DNA of 55,166 nt from Ophiostoma sp. CBS 140.51 (lineage: Eukaryota; Ascomycota; Sordariomycetes; Ophiostomatales; Ophiostomataceae). The stretch lies in contig JANSLP010000226.1 in assembly GCA_029298735.1 (NCBI GenBank), positions 1-55,166 of the forward strand, read 5' to 3'. The position numbers were made by a program, and so were the translations under genes. Under the pieces are notes generated by a model that was given only the letters and a program-made list of their open reading frames with translations, did no database searches and was not told the origin of the DNA. Positions 45,584 through 55,166 of the stretch are shown in pieces (the first letter of the stretch is position 1; each line of letters begins with the position of its first letter).

Positions 45584-46732
45584 TGTGTGTGGATGTGTGT
45601 GATGTCGTCGGGGTGGGAGACGAAGGATGCTTGTCGATGAGATGTCGAGGTTGACAATGTCGAAAAGGGACGATAGGCGAAAAGGGGATTTTGCTGGTGA
45701 TAACCCACACGCGGCGCGGGTACGAGAAAAGGGATTGCTTCTGGACACGCTGGACACGCCTAGCCCGGTCCACCCCCTGGCTCCAGCAGCAGCTCCTTCT
45801 TCTTAATGGGTGGGTGGATGGGTCCTGGCCAGTAGCATCGCGGCAGGAGCTCTCCTCGCTCTCTTAGCGGATTATTCAATTTCCCAGCGCCGAGCAGACT
45901 CGTTCAGGGGCGATGGCCAGGCGTTGAAGGAAAGTGGGTCCTCGCGTTTTGGCGCTACAGCATATCAAGGGGGGAAGCAGCGGCGAAAACGAGACTGAAG
46001 AAGTAGCTCCAACACGCTACCACCACCCGACACTCCTGCCTCAATCAGCTCCAGCCAATGGGCTTACAGGGGAAGGCGCGACACTACATAACCGCCAAAA
46101 GCTTGACAACATTGGCCCACTGGCGAGACTGGGCCGCTGCCGTGTGTCAGCTACAGGCGGCTCGATTGCCCCCGATCGCACCCCAATGGCCTGGCCAGGC
46201 CCCCAAATGGCAATGATATCATTGACAATTTACAGCTATCCGCAACAAGCTTGTCTCCTGCCCTGTCTCAGCACCTTGCTCCTGCCCTCCCTCGCCCGTG
46301 TCAAAGAAGTCGGCCGTTTGACCTTCCGTATTCGTCTGTCGACGTAATTTCGCATTCCCGCTTCTTCGCATTCACTCGAGCTTTTACTTTTACAATTTAC
46401 TTTTTACAACATCACCAACTAGATATCCTCGAGCAACCTGCACTTGTTTACGGTATTCCAGCTCTGTGTGCCTCCTCCCGCCCTCTACCGACGACGTGCT
46501 TGTTTGATGTCCTGCACAACGATATTACCCGGATTATTTTGATTGCCTGGCAACAATCACGACGACAACTAGAAATATAGAAACGAGAAACACGACAACA
46601 CGACAACACGACAACAGAAGATCGGACGACAGCTCTACTGTCAACCAATTATTTAAAGTCGAGAGAGACCGTTCTCTACTCGCACCGGCCCGCCAACAGA
46701 TCTGCAACGGCCGCGACGCCTAAGCTGACACA
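45584..46732. other. Divergent upstream region
   Basis: Between the p24 gene (-) and the PhoD-like gene (+). A tandem repeat of cacgacaa units lies at about 46590-46615 in the likely leader of the latter. No gene seen. Confidence 0.5.
46590..46615. repeat. Tandem repeat, unit cacgacaa
   Basis: Three copies with one-base variation, about 120 bases before the start codon of the PhoD-like gene. Confidence 0.75.
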
Positions 46733-48684
46733 ATGGTGGTCCAAACCAAGATCGCGGCGGCGACGTCGATTCTGATCCGACTTGGGTCTTACTTTTTCTT
46801 ACGATGGGCTCTTTTCCCGGTATGTCGGCGTCCACGAGCTGCTCAATGTTTTTCAACTACTAATGCAGCGGCTAGCCCGTCCCTCCTTTGATTTTTGCCC
46901 TTATTGCAATCAATATCCCCTCGTTCGTCTTGAGCTATCTGGCCGAGCCGCAGTTTGATATTGTCAAGGAGATCGACGTCGTGGTGGCCGACACGGCCAT
47001 TGTCGACGAGGACGGCGACGGTATCGAGGAAGAGGATGTCGACATAACGAGCTCTGTGTCTGTCCAGCCGAGACCGCTCAATGGCTTCCGCACGCTGCTG
47101 CTGGGTTTCCCGAGCCCCAGCAAGTTCTTGTCGTTCCTAGCCGTTCTTACCAATGTTTTGTTGGTTGCCCTCGTGGCCGACCGCCTGTACTCGGAGCACG
47201 CCATCACGGCCGAAGACCTCTCGTTTGTGCGCCTCGGCTACGTCTCCCACGACGAGGCCAAATTTTTAGTTCGCGAGCCAGACCAGTCGAAGATGCCTGT
47301 CTCGATCGAACTCCGCCTGCGCGACGCAGAGCCACCGTTTGAAACCCCGTTCTGGCAAACGGCCGGCGGCACACGGTGGACGGACAACAGCACCGACTAT
47401 ACGGTGGCGCTCACCGTGAAGCTTCACCACCCGACACAGCGCGTGTACCAGTGGCGGACGTCCAACAACCACTCGGGCGAGTTCATGTCGGGTCCCAAGC
47501 CGGGTCAAGTGCCCGACCTAAACAACGGCAGTTTTACGTTCGTGGCGACATCGTGCATGGTCTCGCGCGTGCCGTACAACGCAATGGACCACCCACTGGC
47601 CATCCCGGGTACCCGGTATCTGGCCAAGGTGCTGCCATCGCTAGGCGCACAGTTCATGCTGTTCCTGGGCGACTTTGTCTACGTCGACGTCCCGCGCTGG
47701 TGGGGCAAGTCGGTCAGCGACTACCGCCAAAAATACCGCCAGGTGTATGCGTCGCCGGACTGGAACCCGATTGCGCAGAACCTGAGCTGGATCCACGTGC
47801 TCGACGACCACGAGATTGCCAACGACTGGGACAAGCGGAAGACGGGTATCTACCAGTCTGCCGTGGACCCCTACCACCACTACCACACGGCCGTGAACCC
47901 GCCGCTGGCCCGCCAGGCCGGTGCGAGCGGTATTTTGCGCGGTGCCCGCGCCGGTGCTACCTACTTTGAGTTCTCCCAGGGCCCGGCCAGCTTCTTCATG
48001 CTGGACACGCGCACGTACCGGTCGAGCAACTCGCTGCCCTTTGACAGCGCCAACAAGACGATGCTGGGCGCCGACCAGCTGGCCGATTTCCTGGCGTTTT
48101 TGCGCCGGCCCGAGCCGCGCGGTATCAAGTGGAAGATTGTGGCGTCGTCGGTGCCGTTTACCAAGAACTGGCGCATTAACACGCGCGACACCTGGGGCGG
48201 CTTCTTGGCCGAGCGCCAGATTATCCTGGAGGCCATGTGGGATGCGGGTCTACAGGGTGTCGGCGTTGTGATCTTGTCGGGCGACCGGCACGAGTTTGCC
48301 GCTACACAGTTCCCGCCTCCCGCACCCAACGCTTCGGACCCTTCCGCGCCCGCCGCCCGCTGGCCCGCCAGTGTGGCCGTCCACGAGTTTTCGGCCAGCC
48401 CGCTGAGCCAGTTCTACTCGCCCGTGCCCAGCTACTTCCAGTGGGGCAACACCGGCGACGTTAAGATGGCCTATATTTACCGCGGCAACTCCAAGTTTGG
48501 CGCCGTCACGATCTTGCCACCCACCACCAACGAGGCCGGCGAGACCAGCCCGAGCCAGCTGCAGTACCGCCTCTTCATCAACGGCAACGAGGCCTGGAAC
48601 ACGACAATCGAGACGCCCAAGGGGCTCGAGGGGCCCAAGGCGCTGGCCAAGTCATTCTGGGGCAAGCTTCTGGGCAGTAAGTAG
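46733..48684 (+). CDS. PhoD-like metallophosphatase with N-terminal membrane segments
   Basis: Two exons, 46733-46819 and 46876-48684, 631 residues. The acceptor at 46874-46875 was chosen because the AG seven bases upstream (46868-46869) shifts the frame. Hydrophobic helices occur near 10-30, 34-52 and 105-125. The phosphatase domain carries GDFVYVD (294-300), DDHE at 339-342, FFMLDTRTYRS and GDRH at 498-501, the metal-binding set of PhoD enzymes. PhoD hydrolyses phosphodiesters or monoesters; fungal membrane-bound relatives have no settled substrate. A 45-residue acidic patch around 70-90 (DEDGDGIEEEDVD) separates the helices. Orientation of the catalytic domain is inferred, not shown. Confidence 0.9.
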
Positions 48685-49614
48685 AGATGACTACTAAGGG
48701 TTTTCTTAAATTTTTGGTTGGGTTTTTATTTGGATATCTCGATAGAGACTCCCGGTTGGAAGCGTGTTTTTGGACATTTCTTGGTTATTGTCCTATTGTC
48801 TGTTTTTTATTGTCGGCGGCGTAATCCTCGCATGTCCACAATCGTCTTTGCTCTCACTTTTTATTTGTTTTATAAACCACAAATTGCATAACTAAAATAT
48901 TCATTACTTTTACTTTGCTGAGGCTGAAAACTCAAGTGAGATGCCATGAGCCATCACAGCGAATCAGATTACACGATTCAGTCCAAGCGCCAACAGTTCA
49001 CGAAACGATTGCTTGACAACGGCGTTGTGTCTAAAAATTCGCTTCTTGAACATGCTGGCAATTCTATATTTTATGTATTATCCTTTCCCTTTCATCATTT
49101 GATTTGTCCATGAGTTTCCTGTGTGAGTTTTGTAAATATGGCCTGACGATGACGTTCTTTGTAGAAGCTGTTTAAACCCCACATGAAAGCATTCACCCGC
49201 GCCCATTCCCCCGCTACAACAACAAAGCGCGCCCCGCGCCAGCGGAGTCTTGGCCTTTGGAGAAGACAGAACAAAAAAACTCACACGTGAGAGAACCTTG
49301 GCTTTAGTGAGTATTAGCAGGTGCTTTGAGACTTCGCCGCCAATTGCCGAGGGACCTACGTAAAACGAAGCTGAAAGGAAGGCGCGCATGGGGCCGCAGT
49401 AGGAAGGTCTTAGCGGGCGCATTCCAGTTGCTTGGTCTTTCTTTCCTTCTTCAGCGCATAACTCCAACCAAGCTCCAAGTTTCACAGCCCCAACATCTCA
49501 TCTCGTACGACTCGACTTAAAAACTCGAGAGCTTCAACACTACATCTCACACCACTCATTCCCAGGCTCACAACACACTCATCCATATTCTCTTTTGTTT
49601 GCTCACTGCACGCC
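48685..49614. other. Intergenic
   Basis: 3' flank of the PhoD-like gene and upstream region of the dioxygenase gene. AT-rich at 48840-48920. No gene seen. Confidence 0.5.
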
Positions 49615-51267
49615 ATGCCCCTTCGCTTCCGTCTCCCGGCGTCGCTACCGGCATCCGGGCGCCGAGTGTCTTCTGCGATTTCGGCGCCAGCTACCTCCGT
49701 TTCGGCCAAGGCAGCCCGGCTCTCTACTTGGAGCTTCTTGTCTCGTCCAGTTTCCCTCTCACAATGCCGAGTTCCTACTCAACGGCAGTCCGTTCGGTCA
49801 TTTGCCAGCGCAGCCAGCACCACCGTGACAGCGACAGACAGCTCGGTCAAGATTGCCTCGTCCGAGGCCACAAAGAGAGCAGAATTGTGAGTCTATGAGC
49901 TTCGAATATAATTTTAGACTAAAGACGAACGTTGGACTAACAATACAGACCAAACTTTTGGCTACGGTATGCTTCGTGATGAACTTGCACTTTGTCAATG
50001 GCTTCACTAACAAAAACAGAGACAACTGCCGCTGCTCAAGCTGTGTCAACCAAGATACATCACAGAGAAACTTTGATACGTTTGAGGTGAGATGAACACT
50101 CACATTTATAGAATATCTACCCGGTCTAACAAAGCAGATCCCCGCCGATATTCGTGCCGCAGAAGTCAAGGCCGACGACAAGGGCCTGAATGTTGTTTGT
50201 ATGTGAAGCCATGAAGATACGAATTTTTCACATCCATATAAATGCACTTTATACTGACGTGGGCAGGGTCCGACAACCACAAGAGCCAGTACCCATGGGA
50301 CTTTGTCAACTTTTACCAAAACAATGATCACCGCTCGCTCGAGCAGGTCGACTTCCACTACTGGGGCAGCAACATTGCCGACAGCCTGCCGACAGTCAGC
50401 TTTGACGCCGTCATGGACACGTCATCGGACAAGGGCATCGCCCAGTTGACTGATTTTGTGCGGCGCTACGGTTTTGCTTTCGTCGAGGGCACGCCCTACG
50501 AGGACCCGGCCGACACGCAGCGCCTGCTTGAGCGTATCGCCTTTATTCGCGTCACGCACTACGGCGGATTCTACGATTTCGTGCCAGACCTCGCCATGGC
50601 CGACACGGCCTACACCAACCTGCCGCTGCCCGCTCACACTGACACGACCTACTTTACCGACCCGGCTGGTCTGCAGGCATTCCACCTGCTGTCTCACCAC
50701 GGACCGGAAACGACAGACAGCGGTGCAGCCCCTCTCGGCGGTGCTTCCCTGCTGGTCGACGGCTTCCATGCTGCCCGTCTCCTGCGCGAGGAGCACCCGG
50801 AAGACTTTGACGTTCTCACTCGTGTGCGTCTGCCATGGCACGCCAGCGGCAACCAGGGTATCACCCTGTCACCCGATCGGCGGTACCCTGTCATTGAGGT
50901 CGTTGACGAGCAGGACCGCGAGACGACGGGCGTCACCGGCCGCATCCACCGTGTCCGTTGGAACAATGATGACCGCGGTATTGTACCCTTTGGTAGCGCC
51001 GACGCCGACGGTATTGACCCCGTCCGGTGGTACGATGCGGCCCGCAAGTGGCAGTCCATCTTGAAGCGCGCCGATGTCGAGTACTGGACCCAGCTCAAGC
51101 CCGGCCGCCCGCTCATCTTTGACAACTGGCGCGTCATGCACGGCCGCAGCTCCTTTGTCGGTGTGCGCCGCATGTGCGGTGGCTATACCGCCCGTGACGA
51201 CTTTATCTCGCGCTGGCGGAACACAAACTACCCGCGCGACCAGGTGTTGAAGCAGGTTGTCGGTTGA
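49615..51267 (+). CDS. Trimethyllysine dioxygenase (carnitine biosynthesis)
   Basis: Five exons, 49615-49886, 49949-49966 (18 nt), 50020-50086, 50138-50198 and 50267-51267, 472 residues. The first ~75 residues are rich in R, S, A and T with no acidic residues, a mitochondrial presequence. Joined across the small exons the text reads FWLRDNCRCSSCVNQDTSQR, the zinc-binding N-terminal motif of the gamma-butyrobetaine/trimethyllysine dioxygenase family. The TauD-like core has HTDTTYFTDPAGLQAFHLL with H263 and D265, and VMHGRSSF with H431 completing the iron site; RRMCGGY follows. It is Fe(II)/2-oxoglutarate dependent and hydroxylates epsilon-N-trimethyllysine in the first carnitine step. The closely related gamma-butyrobetaine dioxygenase is the main alternative. 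Confidence 0.85.
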
Positions 51268-52914
51268 GATGTGTGAAGAGAAGCGATGTTTGGAAAGCAC
51301 AAAATAAATGTAAATATAAAAGCGGTGCACGTACATAAAAGCAAGGCTTTGAATAACAAGCTTGATATTCAAACAAGCCAGAATGAGGCTCAAAGTGATG
51401 ATCGACAAGGCCAACCGGGATAGACGTCACACCAACAAATGGCAACAAACGTACCTGGTTTGGTTGTTGGCCAACTGAGCCAACGGTACCGATGACCTCG
51501 ACGTCTTCTTGTCCCTGTTGTCTCGGACAATGTCTCAGCAGCCTCTCGGCTCTCAATTCTCGAAATTACTCGATCTCATCCATTGTCAAGCCCGGTTGTT
51601 GCTGTCGCGTGCCGAACCCAATTGTAGTTCTTTGCGGCCTAATCAACTCTCAAAAGGCTGGCAATCGATTGTCTGTTGTTAACTGCCCTATCAAATTAGT
51701 TCTGAACGATGTCAAGTCCCTTTGACATCCGCCGAATCAACGACACGCGAAAAAGAGCATCATCGAAAAATAGGCCCCACTTTCTTCCCACTTTCTCCTC
51801 TAGGCTGCCCGCCCCGACGTCGCTGCCCTTTTCTCGGGGCATTTCTTACACTCTCAACGAGGCAGTCCAGGCGCCGCGCCTGCTAAAAAAAGATAAAAAT
51901 ACACACTGGAAAATTACAATCAAAAACTGCCCTTGCTTAATCAAGCTCCAAGTCTCGGGAGGCAGGTGCTAGGGTCTTTCCTTTTGGTTTCTGCCAGCTT
52001 TGCTGACCTCCATCTCGGCATCTCAACCTTGCCCCTCCTTTTCCCGCCGGCCACCAATTACCACCACACTGCAACGAAAGCCCTACCAAAGTTTTCCCTC
52101 GCTCCTTCCTCGTGCATGCTCCTCTCTCTTTCCTCATGTTCCAGGCCCCTCCGTCCCTTCCCCTGGTTTTCTTACTCTACTCTTTGCGCCCTCCCAGTTG
52201 TCCCCATAAAAAAATCACTGTCAAAACACTCTCAAAGGCCCAGTTTGTCGTTCGCTCCTGCCTTCTCTCTGACGCCCCTAATTTTGTTCGCCCACCCTCC
52301 TGCCTATACCAAGTCCAAAGTCCACTTGTAGTTCGTACATCGGTCGGACCTGCCTTCTTGCCCACCCCATATTATTCTGGTAGTCTTACCTTCCAACAGA
52401 CTTCTCTACCTTCTTTCCCGACTTTACGTCCTTCCTCAACCTCGCATCATCGACGACCGTCGGCGACTTTTCTCTCTCCCTCACCACTTCCTCACCCTTT
52501 CCCCTCGCCTCGACCCTGAATCCTCTCACCCCCCGCGCCCCGCTATTGTTGTCCACCACCCAGTAGTTCTTCACCGACAGACAAACAACTCCTCCAAACC
52601 AACTCCCAGCCGCAGACGCAAAAGCAATTTCCCGCCGAACATCGCCCAAAAACGAAAACCGAGACATTATCGACGTTGAATCTAGACTCGACTCGACTTA
52701 GCTTCGACACAAGACTTGACGACGACTCGAAAACGACCTTGACGACGTTTACGACATTGACGACAGACTGTTTGAGACCACTCTCATCGCCTTGTTTTGC
52801 TTCGCCGACAATCTTCACTGTTCAGCTGAAGATTGACTGATCGGTCGACTCGACTCTCCTCCTCTTCCTCTCCCCTCACCACTCTCTTCACCTCACCCCG
52901 CCTCACCTCACATC
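51268..52914. other. Long leader/upstream region of calcineurin A
   Basis: About 1.6 kb, strongly C/T-rich from about 51980 to 52910. Many short upstream ATGs occur. No gene seen. Part is probably the 5' untranslated region of the calcineurin transcript. Confidence 0.55.
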
Positions 52915-54777
52915 ATGGACCCCGACAGACCGAGCCAGGATGCCCCGGCGCCGCCGTCGACCTACAACATCCAGGTCGACAATGCCATCCGCGCCATCAC
53001 CGAGAAGAAGCCCGTCCCGGAGATTGACTTTTCCATCCACACCATGGAGGACGGCACCAGCGTCAACACCACCGAGCGTGTGTGCAAGGGTGTGTACAGT
53101 TGCTCGTGTTTCTCTTTTTGATATACACTCTCTAACAACAGCAGACGTCCAGGCACCTGCCACATACAAGCCTACCGACGAGCAGTTTTTCCATGACGAG
53201 ACGCACACAAAGCCCGACATTGCCTTCCTCAAGCAGCACTTTTACCGCGAGGGCCGCCTCACCGAGGAGCAGGCTCTCTTTATTCTGCGCAAGGGCACCG
53301 AGCTCCTCCGCGCCGAGCCCAACCTGCTCGAGATGGACGCTCCCATCACCGTCTGCGGTGACGTGCACGGCCAATACTACGATCTCATGAAGCTCTTCGA
53401 GGTCGGCGGCGACCCGGCCGAGACTCGGTACTTGTTCCTGGGTGACTACGTCGATCGCGGCTACTTTAGTATCGAGTGCGTGCTCTACCTCTGGTCCCTC
53501 AAGATCCACTACCCCAAGACCCTATGGCTGCTGCGCGGCAACCACGAGTGCCGTCATTTGACCGACTACTTCACGTTCAAGCTCGAGTGCCGCCACAAGT
53601 ACTCGGAGACCATCTACGACGCATGCATGGAATCTTTCTGTTCGCTGCCCCTGGCCGCCGTCATGAACAAGCAGTTCCTGTGCATCCACGGCGGTCTGAG
53701 CCCGGAGCTGCACACGCTAGACGACCTCAAGAAGATTGACCGTTTCCGCGAGCCCCCGACCCAGGGCCTCATGTGCGATATTCTCTGGGCAGACCCGCTC
53801 GAGGACTTTGGCCAAGAGAAGACGAGCGACTATTTCCTGCACAACCACGTCCGTGGATGTTCCTACTTTTTCTCGTACCAAGCCGCCTGCGCCTTCTTGG
53901 AAAAGAATAACCTTCTGTCCATCATCCGCGCCCACGAGGCCCAGGACGCCGGCTACCGCATGTACCGCAAGACCCGCACCACCGGCTTCCCCAGTGTCAT
54001 GACCATCTTCTCGGCCCCCAACTACCTGGACGTTTACAACAACAAGGCCGCCGTCCTCAAGTACGAGAACAACGTCATGAACATTCGCCAGTTCAACTGC
54101 ACGCCCCACCCCTACTGGCTGCCCAACTTTATGGACGTCTTTACCTGGTCCCTGCCGTTTGTCGGTGAAAAGATTACCGACATGCTCATTGCCATCCTGA
54201 GCACCTGCTCCGAGGAGGAGCTCAAGGAGGAGGCCGCTGCCGCCGCTCTGCCCTCACCCTCGTCCGGTGCCATCACCTCGCCCTCGTCCGTCAGCGGCGG
54301 CCCCGCATCGCCCACGTCGCCCGGTTTCGGTAGCACGGCGGGCATGGACCCCGAGTCGATTGAGTTCAAGCGCCGCGCCATCAAGAACAAGATTCTGGCT
54401 ATCGGTCGTCTGTCGCGTGTCTTCCAGGTCCTGCGTGAAGAGTCCGAACGCGTCACCGAGCTCAAGACGGTTGCTGGCGGCCGTCTGCCCGCCGGTACGC
54501 TCATGCTGGGCGCCGAGGGCATTAAGAACGCCATTAGCAGTTTCGAGGATGCCCGCAAGGTCGACTTGCAAAACGAGCGCCTCCCGCCTTCCCACGACGA
54601 GGTCGTCCGCCAAAACGAAGAAGATCTCGCCCAGGCCCTCGACCGCGCCACCAAGGAGGCCGACAACGACAAGAAGCTGCACACCCTGTCAAGACGACTT
54701 AGCACGTAAGTCAACCTCCCTTCTCTCTATTAACACTATTCCGTTCCCTCGCTAACACTCACAGTGACCGCAAGTAA
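52915..54777 (+). CDS. cna1: Calcineurin A, catalytic subunit (Ca2+/calmodulin-dependent phosphatase)
   Basis: Exons 52915-53089, 53145-54705 and 54765-54777 (13 nt), 582 residues. The PP2B core has GDVHG at 130-134, GDYVDRG at 158-164 and RGNHE at 189-193, the metal-binding motifs, with SAPNYLDVYNNKAA later. The calcineurin-B binding helix follows (FTWSLPFVGEKITDMLIAIL), then a serine/proline-rich linker and the calmodulin-binding helix IKNKILAIGRLSRVFQVLRE near 467-488. Autoinhibitory sequence (ERLPPSHDEVV region) ends the protein. Calcineurin dephosphorylates Crz1-type factors and controls stress and growth responses. The last exon adds only DRK; if intron 2 is retained the frame stops at once after RRLST. 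Intron 1 ends in CAGCAG, allowing one extra alanine. Confidence 0.96.
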
Positions 54778-55166
54778 TGACTTAACGGCAACGGTTGCAT
54801 GGTTTCCTTTTGTTTTGTCATTTTGTCACGTCCATCATGTCTAGGGACACAACTCTTTGTTAGTGGAACGATTTCTCCGATGCCCACCCATGAATTTTGT
54901 TTTTTTTCCTACCTTTTTGAAATGTTTTCGTCTTTTTCAGTCATTTTTTGTATCTTTCATGCCACGTCTTCTCATTTACGGGCTCTCGGGGTAACGAATC
55001 TATGTATCTTTTCTTATAAGTAAAGGGAGAAAATAAAAGGAGAGAAAAGAGTTTCAAAAGCTCGCAATGGAAATGAATGTGACGGTTAGAGGTGAGATAC
55101 GTCAGTGAGTTTGTGTCACAGTAACTTCTATATTGAAATTTCTACGAATTTGTTTTTTATCGTCTT
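54778..55166. other. 3' flank of calcineurin A
   Basis: T-rich, with AATAAA near 55032 as a candidate polyadenylation signal. No other feature to the window end. Confidence 0.5.

Overview
The window looks like nuclear DNA of a filamentous ascomycete, most likely a Sordariomycete. Genes are split by short introns (about 50-115 nt, a few longer) with GT-AG ends and CTAAC/CTGAC-type branch sites. Coding regions are GC-rich with C/G-ending codons, leaders are long and pyrimidine-rich, and single-copy fungal housekeeping genes sit on both strands. A placement near the Ophiostomatales/Sporothrix is an impression, not shown by the sequence. All exon coordinates come from matching reading frame, splice signals and family motifs by eye; no search was run.

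Layout. The left end (1-3 kb) holds an AT-rich fragment that may be a transposase tail, then a fungal HNH-nuclease gene that looks damaged at both ends. From 3.9 to 13.3 kb is an accessory-type region: a Dal5-like MFS permease, two unrecognised proteins on the minus strand (one with a C-terminal membrane anchor), and a STAND/NLR-like NB-ARC-TPR protein head-to-head with the anchored protein. From 13.4 kb on, conserved genes dominate: a Dabb-domain protein, an L-rhamnose 1-dehydrogenase-like SDR, a DUF4748 small mitochondrial-type protein, a CID/RS-domain protein, PWP2, the septin Cdc12, a mitochondrial PDK/BCKDK-type kinase, a USP7/Ubp15-type deubiquitinase, Tim22, a membrane-anchored GH16 glucanase, SNW/SKIP (Prp45), a p24 cargo receptor, a PhoD-like phosphatase, trimethyllysine dioxygenase and, at the right end, calcineurin A.

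The genes do not form one pathway. Loose themes are RNA processing (CID/RS protein, SKIP, PWP2), mitochondria (PDK-type kinase, Tim22, DUF4748 protein, trimethyllysine dioxygenase) and signalling/morphogenesis (calcineurin, septin, deubiquitinase, cell-wall glucanase). The most unusual material is the HNH gene with an in-frame amber codon and a frameshift-like overlap, the NLR-like gene paired with an unknown membrane-anchored protein, a Tim22 with a roughly 120-residue Ala/Thr/Ser insertion, and several tiny exons, including one that consists only of the start codon. I saw no convincing tRNA, rRNA, CRISPR array or intact transposon.
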